From: Blastococcus sp. TML/M2B
GTDB taxonomy: Bacteria > Actinomycetota > Actinomycetes > Mycobacteriales > Geodermatophilaceae
Direction of reading: 5' to 3'
Assembly: GCF_016612865.1 (NCBI RefSeq)
Contig: NZ_JAENZZ010000001.1
Span: forward strand, 558,001-622,000
Length of the DNA: 64,000 nt
Position numbers and translations under genes: made by a program. Under the pieces are notes generated by a model, which saw nothing but the letters and a program-made list of their open reading frames with translations, was not told the origin of the DNA and did no database searches. Positions 27,368 to 36,886 of the stretch are shown here, one piece after another. How positions within the stretch are numbered: position 1 is the first letter of the stretch; each line of letters opens with the position of its first letter.

Positions 27368-28586
27368 ATGAGCGCCGGAGCCCTCGACCTGCCCGCCGAG
27401 TACGTGCGGCTGGGGCTGCGGTTCGACCGACTCGAGCCCGGTTTCGTCGACGCCTTCACCGGTGATCCGCGCACCCGGGCGCAGGTGCGCGACGAGCCCG
27501 CCCCGACGCCGCAGCAGCTGCGCGACCGGGCGCGGGAGCTGCTCCGCGAGCTGGACGCGGCCGAGCTGCCGGCCGACCGGACGGCGTTCCTGCGCGGCCA
27601 GCTGACCGGCCTGGAGTGCAGCGCCCGCAAGCTCAGCGGCGAGCCGGTCCCCTTCGTCGAGGAGGTGTCCCGCTACTTCCAGGTCGACGTCACCCTCGGC
27701 GACGAGGCCACCTACGCGGCCGCGCACGCCGAGCTCGACGCGCTGCTGCCCGGCACCGGGTCGCTGACGGAGCGGTACGCGGCCCACCGCCGCCGGGAGG
27801 AGTGCCCGCCGGACCGCCTCGAGGCCGCGGTGCACGCCCTGTCCAGCGCCCTGCGCGACCGCGTCCGGGGGCAGTACGGCCTGCCGGAATCGGAGACCGT
27901 GCGGTACGAGGTGGTCACCGACAAGCCGTGGTCGGGCTTCAACTACTACGAGGGCGACTTCCGGTCGCGGGTCGCGATCAACGCCGACCTGCCGCACCGG
28001 CTCTCCCAGCTCGTCCACCTGGTCGCCCACGAGTCCTACCCCGGGCACCACACCGAGCACTGCCGCAAGGAGCGCGGACTGGTCGAGCGCGCCGGCCGGG
28101 TGGAGCACACGGTGTTCCTGGTCAACACCCCCGAGTGCCTCATGGCCGAGGGGCTGGCCGACCTCGGCGTGGAGGCGGCGATCGGCGACGGGTGGGGGCC
28201 GTGGTCGGCGGAGATCCTCGGCGACCTCGGGCTGCGCTTCGACGGGCACCTGGCCGAGCGGATCGCCGCGGCCGCCGCGCCGCTGAACCGGGTGCGCCAG
28301 GACGCCGCGATCCTGCTGCACGACCGCGGAGCGGACGCCGACGAGGTGGCGGCCTACCTGCAGCGGTGGTCGCTCGTGGCCGGCGACCGGGCCCGGCAGC
28401 AGATCCGCTTCCTCACCGATCCGCTGTGGCGGGCCTACATCTCCACGTACGTCGAGGGCTTCGGGCTGCTCGCGCGCTGGCTGGACGGCGCGGCCGGCGG
28501 ATCAGCCCGCCGCTGACCGCTTCCTCCGGTTGCTCGACGAGCCGCTGACGCCGGCCGCCGTCGCCGGCGAGCTCGCGGCCGCCTGA
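27368..28586 (+). CDS. DUF885-like zinc metallopeptidase (frameshift near the end)
   Basis: About 405 residues after repair. The zinc site is HESYPGHHTE, an HExxH-type motif, with a later glutamate in AEGLADLGVEAA. These enzymes are predicted carboxypeptidase-like proteins of unknown substrate. The literal frame stops at 28516. One extra G at 28499-28500 moves it; without it, DQPAADRFLRLLDEPL follows and the gene ends at 28586, in register with an apparent natural C terminus. It follows uppS by 24 bases. Confidence 0.78.
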
Positions 28587-28591
28587 GCGCC

Positions 28592-28963
28592 GTGCGCCGC
28601 CGCTCCGCCACGCAGGCCCGGGTCCTCGGGCTGTGGACGGCGGGCTGGCTCGCCGTCTTCCTGGTCGTCGGCATGGTGCGGCTGGGGGAGCCGTCGGTGC
28701 AGTGGCCGGTGCTCGCCGTCCCGCTGCTCTGGGCGCTGGTGGCGCTCCGCCCGCGCCGGGCGGCGCGGAACGGGGTCACGGACGACGAGGACGGCTGGGA
28801 CGACGACTGGGACGACGACTGGGACGACGACGCCTGGGACGACGGCGACGGGAACTGGGACGACGGCCACCCTCCCCACCCGCCCGCCGGGTACCGCACC
28901 GACACCGTCGAGCGCCCCGCCGTCCGGCCGCCGTGGGAGCCGGGGCATCGCTGGGACGGCTGA
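28592..28963 (+). CDS. small membrane protein with Asp/Trp-rich repeats
   Basis: A 123-residue protein with two membrane helices (VLGLWTAGWLAVFLVVGMV and WPVLAVPLLWALVAL) and a basic loop RPRRAARN. It then has a very acidic stretch of DDDWDDDWDDDAWDDGDGNW type coded by a 12-base DNA repeat, and a proline-rich end. The GTG start is six bases after the repaired stop of the DUF885 gene. I do not recognise a family. The acidic cluster could bind cations. Confidence 0.7.
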   Translation: MRRRSATQARVLGLWTAGWLAVFLVVGMVRLGEPSVQWPVLAVPLLWALVALRPRRAARNGVTDDEDGWDDDWDDDWDDDAWDDGDGNWDDGHPPHPPAGYRTDTVERPAVRPPWEPGHRWDG

Positions 28964-29038
28964 GGCGGTTGTGCTCCGTCGGGTGAAGACGTCAGGTTTC
29001 GCGGCGTGGTGCGCCGCCTTCCTGTCGGTGGCAGGTCC

Positions 29039-29199
29039 TAGCGTCCGCGGTGAGCGGCCCGGAACTGCCCGTGCCGCTCACGGGAGGCCCGGATGGTGCT
29101 GACGAACTCGTCGACCAGGGAGGCCGGCACCCGGCCTCCGAGCCGGGGCCCGGCCACCTTCGAGCAGGGGCGCGCGCAGCGCCCTCCGGGAGCCGACAC
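29039..29199 (+). promoter_or_regulatory. promoter and structured leader of phoH2
   Basis: TAGCGT at 29039-29044 is a -10 box. Transcription would start at about 29050. The leader opens with a perfect 9-bp hairpin (29050-29058 with 29073-29081) and has a second one, 9 bp with a 3-base loop (29119-29127 with 29131-29139). GGGAG at 29188-29192 is a ribosome-binding site for GTG 29200. The stretch is also open in frame from GTG 29050, so a 50-residue N-terminal extension cannot be ruled out. The gap 28964-29038 before it holds nothing I can name. Confidence 0.5.
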
Positions 29200-30495
29200 G
29201 TGAATCCTCGCCGCACGTACGTCCTCGACACCTCCGTCCTGCTATCCGACCCGGGTGCGCTGCTGCGCTTCGGGAACTCCGACGTGGTGCTCCCGCTCGT
29301 GGTCATCGGTGAGCTGGAGGACAAGCGCGACCACCCGGAGCTGGGCTGGTTCGCCCGCCAGTCGCTGCGCATGCTCGACGACCTCCGCGTGCGGCACGGG
29401 CGGCTCGACGCCCCGGTGCCGGTGGGGGATGCGGGCGGCACGCTGCACGTCGAGCTCAACCACAGCGACCCCGCGGTGCTGCCGGCCGGGTTCCGGCACG
29501 ACTCCAACGACAGCCGGATCATGGTCGTGGCGCTCAACCTGCGGGCCGAGGGCCGCGACGTCCGGCTGATCACCAAGGACGTGCCGCTGCGGGTCAAGGC
29601 GGCCGCGGTCGGGCTGGCCACCGACGAGTACCGCGTGCACGACGCCGTCGACACGGGGTGGACCGGCATGGCGGAGGTCCACCTCGAGGACGACGCACTG
29701 GCGGAGCTCTACGAGGCCGGCGAGCTGTTCGTGCCGGCGGCCGCGGAGCTGCCCACGCACACCGGGCTGGTGCTGGCCTCCGCCCGCGGCTCGGCGCTGG
29801 GCCGGGTGCTGCCGGACAAGCACGTCCGCCTGGTGCGCGGCGACCGCGAGGCGTTCGGCCTGCACGGCCGCTCGGCGGAGCAGCGGGTCGCCCTGGACCT
29901 GCTGCTGGACCCGGACATCGGCATCGTCTCCCTCGGCGGCCGGGCGGGCACCGGCAAGTCGGCGCTGGCGCTGTGCGCGGGCCTGGAGTCGGTGATGGAG
30001 CGGCGGGCGCACAAGAAGGTCGTCGTCTTCCGGCCGCTCTACGCCGTCGGCGGGCAGGAGCTCGGCTACCTGCCGGGCACCGAGGGGGACAAGATGTCGC
30101 CCTGGGCGCAGGCGGTCTACGACACCCTCGGCGCGCTGGTCTCCACCGCGGTGCTGGACGAGATCGCCGACCGCGGCCTGATCGAGGTGCTGCCGCTCAC
30201 CCACATCCGCGGCCGCTCGCTGCACGACTCGTTCGTCATCGTCGACGAGGCGCAGTCGCTGGAGCGCGGCGTGCTGCTCACCGTGCTCTCCCGGCTGGGT
30301 GCCGGCTCACGGGTGGTCCTCACCCACGACGTCGCGCAGCGGGACAACCTGCGGGTCGGCCGGCACGACGGCATCGCCGCGGTGGTGGAGAACCTCAAGG
30401 GGCACCCGCTGTTCGCGCACCTCACGCTGACCCGCTCGGAGCGCTCGCCGATCGCCGCGCTGGTCACCGAGATGCTGGAGGACCTGCCGCTCTGA
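29200..30495 (+). CDS. phoH2: PIN-PhoH protein (RNase and ATP-dependent helicase)
   Basis: A 431-residue fusion of a PIN RNase domain and a PhoH ATPase. The PIN part starts [13 protein letters not shown], with later acidic residues in [10 protein letters not shown] and DSNDSRI, and KDVPLRVKA. The PhoH part has Walker [15 protein letters not shown] and Walker [14 protein letters not shown]. Mycobacterial PhoH2 (Rv1095) unwinds and cuts RNA and belongs to a toxin-antitoxin-like locus with an upstream small gene. GTG 29200 is preferred because the PIN domain begins at once, it has a GGGAG site, and the length matches the family. Confidence 0.9.
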   Translation: MNPRRTYVLDTSVLLSDPGALLRFGNSDVVLPLVVIGELEDKRDHPELGWFARQSLRMLDDLRVRHGRLDAPVPVGDAGGTLHVELNHSDPAVLPAGFRHDSNDSRIMVVALNLRAEGRDVRLITKDVPLRVKAAAVGLATDEYRVHDAVDTGWTGMAEVHLEDDALAELYEAGELFVPAAAELPTHTGLVLASARGSALGRVLPDKHVRLVRGDREAFGLHGRSAEQRVALDLLLDPDIGIVSLGGRAGTGKSALALCAGLESVMERRAHKKVVVFRPLYAVGGQELGYLPGTEGDKMSPWAQAVYDTLGALVSTAVLDEIADRGLIEVLPLTHIRGRSLHDSFVIVDEAQSLERGVLLTVLSRLGAGSRVVLTHDVAQRDNLRVGRHDGIAAVVENLKGHPLFAHLTLTRSERSPIAALVTEMLEDLPL

Positions 30496-30513
30496 GCCGG
30501 GCGGGCCGCGGGC

Positions 30514-30777
30514 TCAGGCCGCGGGTCCGCCCTCGGCCGGCTCCGCAGCCGCGGGGTCGGCCGGGGTGCGGGCGGACGTGCGGGCGGGCGTCCGCGCGGG
30601 CGCGGGGGGCGCGCTCGCCCAGCGCAGCAGCGCCACCGCCGCCCAGCCGGCGGCCAGGCACCACGGCACCCGGAGGGCCACCTCCTCGGCGGTGAAGTCC
30701 CCGCGCACGCCCAGCGCGAGCACCGGCAGGGCCAGCAGGAAGCCGACCAGCAGCACGTCCCACCGGAGCGGGCTCAT
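30514..30777 (-). CDS. small two-helix membrane protein at the end of the flagellar operon
   Basis: An 87-residue protein with two membrane helices (WDVLLVGFLLALPVLALGV and VPWCLAAGWAAVALLRWA) and an Ala/Pro/Thr-rich cytoplasmic tail. The ATG at 30775-30777 overlaps the stop of the FlhF-like gene, so it is probably the last gene of the fliM-flhA operon. I know no flagellar protein like it. It is convergent with phoH2; the 18-base gap has no terminator. Confidence 0.65.
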   Translation of the reverse strand: MSPLRWDVLLVGFLLALPVLALGVRGDFTAEEVALRVPWCLAAGWAAVALLRWASAPPAPARTPARTSARTPADPAAAEPAEGGPAA

Positions 30778-33608
30778 GCCGGCGCGCTCTCCAGGCGCTC
30801 GCAGAGGACCGAGGCCCAGCGGTGCGGGGTGGCCCGCACGCCGTCGACGACGGCGACCGGCACGGCCACGCGGTCCAGCACGGCGGCCGGATCGGCGGAG
30901 AGATCGGTGTCCTGGACGACCAGCGCGTCCACGCGGGCCAGGCCGCCGAGCCAGTGCTCGAGGTCCTCGGGCTTGCGGGTGGCCTCGACGACCGCCCACA
31001 CCGCGACCGGCGACCAGATGGCCAGCATCTGGGTCATCCAGTAGGCGTCGGTGCGCAGCGGCGCGTCCACGGCCACGACGGTCACCGTGCCGGACGTCGC
31101 GGCGTCCTGCCGGCGGCGCAGCGCGGCGTCGATCGTGGCCATCCGGGCGGCCTCGGGGGCCAGGCCCGCGAGGTCGCCGCGGCTGGCCCACTGCACGCGG
31201 TCGGGGTCCAGCCGCAGGGTGGCGGCCAGCGAGCGGGCGGTGCGCAGCGTCTCGATGCCGGGGCCGACGACGAACAGCACGTCCCCGGCACCGGTGGGCA
31301 GCTCCGGCGCCTCCGGCAGCCGGTTCCCGAGGGCGCGGGTGAGCGCGGCGTAGGTGCCGTCGGCCTCGACATCGGCGAGGAACGCGGCGTCGAGCAGGTC
31401 GTCGGGGACACCGAGGGCGGAGAGCCGGGAGACCACCTCGGCCGGCGTGCGCGGCGGGGCGATGCGGACCCGGGCCGGGCGGGCCGGCACGGCGGCCGGC
31501 AGCACCGGGGTGTCCAGCAGACCCGGCGCGTCGGCCTCGAGGAGGGCGGCGAGGCCGGCCAGGCCGGTCAGCTCGGAGAGCTCCGGCGTCTCGGGCGTCG
31601 CCATGAGCGGCGCCACGGGGAGCCGGGTCACGGTGGCGAGCGACTCGCTCGTGCCGGCGGAGGACGACGGGCGCGGGGGAGCGGCGGTCGCGGACGGACC
31701 GCCGGCGCCGCGGGCCTGCGTCGGCGGCACCGGCGGGCGGCCACCGCGCGGCGGCACCGGCGGGAGGCCCCGGCCACGCGACGACGACCCGGGCAGGAGC
31801 GACAGGGGCGGCAGGACGGTGGTGGCGTCCATGGCCGCCGGCGGGGTCAGCGGCGCCGGGTCGCTGGCGGTGCGGGCGAGCACGGGGGCGACCTCGACGT
31901 CGAGGGAGGTGGCGGGGTCCTCGGCGACGGCCTCGTCGGCGACCGAGTCCTCGGCGACGGCCTGCCCGGTGGCGAGCTCCTCGACGGCGGGCGCGACCTC
32001 CTCGGCGGCACCGAACAGCGCGGGCACCTCGACGGCCTCGGTTGCGGGCAGCGGGGCGTCGAGCGGCGTGCCGGGCAGCGACGCCGCCGGGGAGGCGGTC
32101 CGCGGCGCATCGGCCCACATGAGGGCGTCGACGGGTGCGGGGGTCGCGGTGGCCGGAGCGGCGACCTCGCCCCACAGCTGCACGGGGGGCGACGTCACCG
32201 GAGCGGCCGGGGCCACCGGCGCGGCGGGGGTGGCGGGGCCGAACAGGTGGAACGCGGGGACGGCGGCGGGCTCGGCGACGGGCACCTCGACCTCGGTCTC
32301 GGCTTCGGCCTCGACCGCGGGCTGCTCGACGGTGGGCTCCTCGGCCTCGGCGACGGGCTCCTCCACCACGGGCTGCTCGACCGGTGCAATCGGCTCGGGC
32401 AGCACGTCCTGCGGCGCGTCGCCGGCGACGACCTTGCGCAGGATGCCGGCGAGGGCGTCGTCGGAGTGCCCCTCGGCCAGCGCGGCGCGCAGCACCTCGG
32501 CGATGGCGTCCTCGCGGGACACCGGCTCGGCGGCAGCGGACTCGGTGGCGACCGGCTCGGTCAGGAACGACGGCAGGACGGGCTCCACCTCGAACGACGG
32601 GCTCTCGAACGACGGCGCCTCGAACGACGGGGTCTCGAACGACGGCAGCTCGAACGGCTCGTCCGCCCAGGAACCGACCTCGACCCGCTCGACGACCGAC
32701 GGAGAGGGCGGCGCGATGACCTGGTCTCCCACCGTTTCCTCCTCCTGGCCGGTCGCGACCGGCAGCTCTGCAGACGTGCTCGTGCTCGCGGGCGCCGGGA
32801 CGTCCCGCTCCGCGTCGGACCGGACGCCGTCCGAGGTCTCCAGCGCCTCCCGGACGGCGTGCTGCACGTCCCGGTCGCCGGCGACCATCCGCGCCAGCGC
32901 GGCGGTGAACGGCGAGGGCGCACCGGCCACCGGTGCCGCCGGGACGACGGACGGTGCGACGTCGTCGTGCTCGTCCTCGGCCGGCGAGGCCGGGGCCACG
33001 CGGGTGCGGGTGGTGCGCGGGAAGCTGGCGGGGGCCACGCCGAACCGGGACACCGGTTCGTCGTCCTCGTCGGCGGGCGACCAGGCCGGGCGCGGGGCCG
33101 AGGGCTGCGACGGCAGGCCGAGCAGGCCGGCCAGCTCGTCGACGCGGAGGTCGTCGGCGAGCCCGGGCACCCGGCCGGCACCGACCGGCGCCGGGGTGGC
33201 GCGCGGAGCCGGCGCGAGCGGTGCGGGGTTGCCGGTGCGCGCGGCCTCGGCGGCCCACGCGGCGGCGCCGTTGCGCGGCGGGGCGGTGCGGGCGCGCGGG
33301 GGAGCGGCGGTGGCGAGGGCGGCGGCGGCCAGCGGCGACCCGTAGGCGGCCAGCGAGCCGGTGTCGGGGTCCTCGGTCAGGGCGCCGGCGGGGCGGGCGG
33401 GCGCGGCGACGGGCAGTCCGGGGAGGCCGGGCAGGCCGGCCGGCTCGGGCGCCACCTCGGCGACGTAGCGCTCGGTCGCGAAGAACCCGAGCACGCCGCC
33501 GGAGCGGATGCGGCGGACGCCGACGACCCGCGCCGCCGGGCCGAACTGCTCGTGCGCGGCCGCGATCGCGTCGTCCCGCGTCGCTGCCTCAACGGATCGC
33601 AACGGCAC
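30774..33608 (-). CDS. giant FlhF-like protein with degenerate GTPase domain
   Basis: 944 residues, about twice FlhF. The N terminus (1-55, EAATRDDAIAAAHEQFGP then GGVLGFFATERYVAEVAPEP) matches the FlhF/SRP-GTPase N region, where GGxxGFF is the hallmark. Residues 55-650 are disordered, rich in Ala, Pro, Val and Glu, with a five-fold 15-base DNA repeat (PSFE units). The last 170 residues (775-944) keep the core strands but not the P-loop: VVGPGIETLRTARS replaces GxxGxGKT, with no lysine. GTP binding is therefore doubtful. It overlaps flhA by 20 bases, the normal flhF position. It probably acts as a scaffold for flagellar placement. Confidence 0.78.
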   Translation of the reverse strand: MPLRSVEAATRDDAIAAAHEQFGPAARVVGVRRIRSGGVLGFFATERYVAEVAPEPAGLPGLPGLPVAAPARPAGALTEDPDTGSLAAYGSPLAAAALATAAPPRARTAPPRNGAAAWAAEAARTGNPAPLAPAPRATPAPVGAGRVPGLADDLRVDELAGLLGLPSQPSAPRPAWSPADEDDEPVSRFGVAPASFPRTTRTRVAPASPAEDEHDDVAPSVVPAAPVAGAPSPFTAALARMVAGDRDVQHAVREALETSDGVRSDAERDVPAPASTSTSAELPVATGQEEETVGDQVIAPPSPSVVERVEVGSWADEPFELPSFETPSFEAPSFESPSFEVEPVLPSFLTEPVATESAAAEPVSREDAIAEVLRAALAEGHSDDALAGILRKVVAGDAPQDVLPEPIAPVEQPVVEEPVAEAEEPTVEQPAVEAEAETEVEVPVAEPAAVPAFHLFGPATPAAPVAPAAPVTSPPVQLWGEVAAPATATPAPVDALMWADAPRTASPAASLPGTPLDAPLPATEAVEVPALFGAAEEVAPAVEELATGQAVAEDSVADEAVAEDPATSLDVEVAPVLARTASDPAPLTPPAAMDATTVLPPLSLLPGSSSRGRGLPPVPPRGGRPPVPPTQARGAGGPSATAAPPRPSSSAGTSESLATVTRLPVAPLMATPETPELSELTGLAGLAALLEADAPGLLDTPVLPAAVPARPARVRIAPPRTPAEVVSRLSALGVPDDLLDAAFLADVEADGTYAALTRALGNRLPEAPELPTGAGDVLFVVGPGIETLRTARSLAATLRLDPDRVQWASRGDLAGLAPEAARMATIDAALRRRQDAATSGTVTVVAVDAPLRTDAYWMTQMLAIWSPVAVWAVVEATRKPEDLEHWLGGLARVDALVVQDTDLSADPAAVLDRVAVPVAVVDGVRATPHRWASVLCERLESAPA
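32590..32660. repeat. five 15-base tandem repeats inside the FlhF-like gene
   Basis: TCGAACGACGG-led units start at 32590, 32605, 32620, 32635 and 32650. On the coding strand they encode repeated PSFE(x) steps in the disordered linker. Confidence 0.85.
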
Positions 33609-35634
33609 CGCTCACCACTCCCAGCGATTCGATCTGAGCCGTCCGGGACACCTCGGCGTAGGAGATGACCGGGAGGCGGGGCAGGACCTGGCGCATGAGC
33701 CGCGCCAGGGCGGAACGGACCTGCGGCGAGCACACGAGGACCGGGGAGAGACCCTGGCGCTCGGCCTCCTCGAGCAACCCGCTGCAGCCCACGACGAGCG
33801 CGTCGACCGCGCCGGCGTCGAGGGCGAGGACGGCGCCGGCCTCGCTCTGCCGCAGCGACTCGAGGAGCCGCTGCTCGAAGCCCGGATCCAGGGTGAAGAC
33901 GTGCAGGCGCTCGTCCGGCGTCACGTACGGGTGGCTGATCGCCGAGCCGAGTGCGCCGCGCGCGGCCTCGACCAGCCCGTCCAGGTCGGTCGACTGCTTC
34001 GCACGCACCGAGAGTGCCTCGAAGATGCGCACCAGGTCCCGGATCGACACACCCTCTTCGAGCAACGCGTGCAACACCCGTTGCACCTCTCCCAGGGTGA
34101 GCAGGGCGGGGGTCAGTTCCTCGACGACGACGGGGTGCGTGCGGCGGATCATCTCGACGAGCAGCCGCACGTCCTCCCGGCCGAGCAGGTCCGCGGCGTT
34201 CTGGCGGACGACCTCGGCCAGGTGCGTGGTGATCACCGAGGAGCGGTCGACGACGGTGGCGCCGGCCATCTCCGCGGCGCGCTGCAGCTCGAGGGGGACC
34301 CACTTGGCGGCCAGCCCGAAGACCGGCTCGCGGGTCGCCTTGCCGGGCAGCCCGTCGAGGTTGTCGCCGATGGCGAGCACGGTGCCGGCGGGGGAGATGC
34401 CCTTGGCAGCCGGGACGCCGTTGAGCCAGATGACGTACTGCGAGCCCTGCAGGTCGAGGTTGTCGCGGGTGCGGACCAGGGGGATGACCAGGCCGGTCTC
34501 CATGGCGACCTTCCGGCGCAGCGCCTTGACCCGGTCGAGCAGGTCGCCGCCGCGGGAGGTGTCGACCAGCTCCACCAGGTCGTAGGCGACCTCGAGCTCC
34601 AGCGGGTCGACCCGCATCTTCTCGACGATCGCCTCGGGGGAGTCCGGCTGCGGCTCGGCGTCGGCGGCGGCCGCCGCGGCCTCGGCGTCCTCGTCGACGA
34701 CGGGGGTCTCGGTCATGCGGGCGGCGGCGAGGAGGAACAGCCCGCCGACGAGCAGGAACGGCAGCTTGGGCAGGCCGGGGATGAGGCACAGCGCGAGAGC
34801 GGCGCCGCCGGCGATGCGGACCGGCTGCTTGAACCGGCCGAGCTGGGCGATCAGGTCGGTGCCCATGTCGCCCTCGGTGGCCGACCGGGTGACGATGATG
34901 CCGGTCGCCGTCGACATCAGCAGTGCCGGGATCATCGAGACCAGGCCGTCGCCGACGGTCAGCAGCGAGTAGGTCGAGACCGCCTCGCCGGGGGCCATGC
35001 CCCGCTGCATCATGCCGATCGCGAACCCGCCGATCAGGTTGACCAGCGTGATGATGATGCCGGCGATGGCGTCGCCCTTGACGAACTTGGACGCACCGTC
35101 CATGGAGCCGTAGAAGTCGGCCTCGGCGGTGACCTCGTGGCGGCGCTTGCGCGCCTGCGACTCGTTGATCAGCCCGGCGTTCAGGTCGGCGTCGATCGCC
35201 ATCTGCTTGCCCGGCATGGCGTCGAGGGTGAAGCGGGCGCCGACCTCGGCCACGCGGCCGGCGCCGTTGGTGATGACCACGAACTGGACCACGGTGAGGA
35301 TCACGAAGATCACCAGGCCGACGACCAACGAGCCGGAGATGACGATGTGCCCGAAGGCCTCGATCACCTTGCCGGCGTAGCCGTCGGTGAGGACCAGCCG
35401 CGTCGAGGAGACGTTGAGGGCCAGCCGGAACAGCGTGGCGATGAGCAGCAGCGACGGGAAGACCGCGAAGTCCAGCGGCTTCCGGATCTGCATGGCCACC
35501 AGCAGGACCAGCAGCGCGATCGCCAGGTTCAGGCCGATCAGCAGGTCCATGAGGGCGGCCGGCATCGGCACGACCAGCATGAGCACGATCGCGACGACGC
35601 CGACGGGCACCGCGGCCTTGCTGATGCCCTTCAC
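33589..35634 (-). CDS. flhA: flagellar export gate protein FlhA
   Basis: 681 residues: eight membrane helices forming the proton-driven export gate, then a cytoplasmic domain (about 335-681) that docks chaperone-substrate complexes. The cytoplasmic loop motif GARFTLDAMPGKQMAIDADL and the following EADFYGSMDGASKFVKGD are the family signature. The GTG start is at 35632-35634. It follows flhB in the export-gene cluster and overlaps the FlhF-like gene. All regions appear intact. Confidence 0.96.
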   Translation of the reverse strand: MKGISKAAVPVGVVAIVLMLVVPMPAALMDLLIGLNLAIALLVLLVAMQIRKPLDFAVFPSLLLIATLFRLALNVSSTRLVLTDGYAGKVIEAFGHIVISGSLVVGLVIFVILTVVQFVVITNGAGRVAEVGARFTLDAMPGKQMAIDADLNAGLINESQARKRRHEVTAEADFYGSMDGASKFVKGDAIAGIIITLVNLIGGFAIGMMQRGMAPGEAVSTYSLLTVGDGLVSMIPALLMSTATGIIVTRSATEGDMGTDLIAQLGRFKQPVRIAGGAALALCLIPGLPKLPFLLVGGLFLLAAARMTETPVVDEDAEAAAAAADAEPQPDSPEAIVEKMRVDPLELEVAYDLVELVDTSRGGDLLDRVKALRRKVAMETGLVIPLVRTRDNLDLQGSQYVIWLNGVPAAKGISPAGTVLAIGDNLDGLPGKATREPVFGLAAKWVPLELQRAAEMAGATVVDRSSVITTHLAEVVRQNAADLLGREDVRLLVEMIRRTHPVVVEELTPALLTLGEVQRVLHALLEEGVSIRDLVRIFEALSVRAKQSTDLDGLVEAARGALGSAISHPYVTPDERLHVFTLDPGFEQRLLESLRQSEAGAVLALDAGAVDALVVGCSGLLEEAERQGLSPVLVCSPQVRSALARLMRQVLPRLPVISYAEVSRTAQIESLGVVSGAVAIR

Positions 35635-35682
35635 GCGCGCTCCACCGGGGGCGCGGACGGCAGGGGCTGGCTCACGCCCCCT

Positions 35683-35690
35683 TCATCGGC
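35683..35690 (-). promoter_or_regulatory. possible sigma-28 -10 box before flhA
   Basis: On the minus strand the sequence is GCCGATGA, identical to the -10 of the flbD promoter, 48 bases upstream of the flhA start. The -35 position, 15 bases further, reads TACCG and fits poorly. This is a weak candidate only. Confidence 0.3.
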
Positions 35691-35718
35691 AGGTCCGGGC
35701 GCACCCGGTACCGCGCGG

Positions 35719-36870
35719 TCAGGCGGCGGGCGCGACGGCGCGGCGGCGGCCGGCCTTGGGCAGGTCGGTGGTGTCCGGCGGCTCGAAGCCGGGACGGTGC
35801 AGCCCGCCGCGCACCCCGCGGGCTCCCAGGTGCATGACGAAGGCGAGCACGCGGGCGACGGCGGTGAACAGCTGCGGCGGCACCTCCTGGCCGAGGTCGC
35901 AGGAGGCGTGCAGCGCCCGGGCCAGCGGGATGTCCTGCACCATCGGCACCCGCGCCTCGGCCGCGACCTCGCGGAGCTTCGCCGCGACCTCGCCCGCGCC
36001 CTTGGCCACGACCCGCGGCGCGCCCTTGGCGGCCTCGTACTTCAGCGCCACGGCGACGTGGGTGGGGTTGACCAGCAGGACGTCGGCCTCGGCGACCTCG
36101 GCCATCATCCGGTTCCGCGACATCGACATCTGCACGCCGCGGCGGTGGGCCTTCATGTGCGGGTCGCCCTCGGCCTGCTTGTTCTCCTGGGTGATCTCGT
36201 ACTTGCTCATCTTGAGCTGCTTCATCATCTTCTTGCGGACGACGAGGTAGTCGGCGATCGCCAGCACCAGGCCGGTCATCGCGACCACGCGGAACATGAG
36301 GATCGCCGAGTCGACGAACACGTCCACCACCGCCGAGAGCGGCAGGGAGCCGGCCGACGAGACCAGGGTCTGCGCGCGGTCGCTGGTCACCACGACGACC
36401 ACCGCGAGCGCGACGGTCTTGATCAGCGCCTTGGTCACCTCCCAGAGCCCCTGGGTGCCGAACATGCGCTTCAGGCCGGTCATCGGGTTGAACTTCTTCA
36501 GCGTCGGCTTCATCCCCTTCGTGGCGAAGGTGATGCCGCCCTGGGTCGCCGAGGAGACGATGCCGACGACCATCAGCGCGAGGGCCAGCGGCAGCACCGT
36601 CGTCATGAAGGCCGTCAGGGAGTGCCCGAGCAGGGGCGGGATCATCGCCGTCTCCGGGTGCTCGGCCACCCGCCTGATCTGCACGAACAGCTGCTGGACC
36701 TCCTGGAAGCCGGTGCCGGCGATGATCGGCAGCAGCACGCTGGCCGCCGCCATGCCCGCCCAGGTGCCCAGCTCCTGGGTGCGCGGGATCTGCCCCTCCT
36801 TGCGCGCCTTCTTCAGGCGCTGGGGAGTGGGCTTCTCGGTCTTCTCACCGCCGGGACCGTCCTTAGCCAC
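35719..36870 (-). CDS. flhB: flagellar export switch protein FlhB
   Basis: 383 residues: four membrane helices, then a cytoplasmic domain with the self-cleaving motif NPTH at 268-271. The N terminus has the usual GEKTEKPTPQRLKKARKEGQ. Self-cleavage switches export from rod/hook to filament proteins, with FliK as ruler. The C-terminal tail is longer and more basic than in enterobacteria. It lies 16 bases behind fliR. Confidence 0.96.
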   Translation of the reverse strand: MAKDGPGGEKTEKPTPQRLKKARKEGQIPRTQELGTWAGMAAASVLLPIIAGTGFQEVQQLFVQIRRVAEHPETAMIPPLLGHSLTAFMTTVLPLALALMVVGIVSSATQGGITFATKGMKPTLKKFNPMTGLKRMFGTQGLWEVTKALIKTVALAVVVVVTSDRAQTLVSSAGSLPLSAVVDVFVDSAILMFRVVAMTGLVLAIADYLVVRKKMMKQLKMSKYEITQENKQAEGDPHMKAHRRGVQMSMSRNRMMAEVAEADVLLVNPTHVAVALKYEAAKGAPRVVAKGAGEVAAKLREVAAEARVPMVQDIPLARALHASCDLGQEVPPQLFTAVARVLAFVMHLGARGVRGGLHRPGFEPPDTTDLPKAGRRRAVAPAA

Positions 36871-36886
36871 GGGACACCGCCACGGG

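Noticed and set aside
28780..28870. Possible CRISPR-like short repeats
   Set aside because: The 12-base repeats are in-frame Asp/Trp codons without spacers. No CRISPR array or cas gene is seen in the window.
29050..29199. Known riboswitch (for example c-di-AMP ydaO type) before phoH2
   Set aside because: Hairpins are present but I could not match the conserved core of any class I know. Left as an unknown structured leader.
30822..33668. 948-codon plus-strand frame opposite the FlhF-like gene
   Set aside because: Gly/Arg/Asp/His-rich mirror of the Ala/Pro/Val/Glu linker; the minus-strand frame has the FlhF start and operon overlaps.
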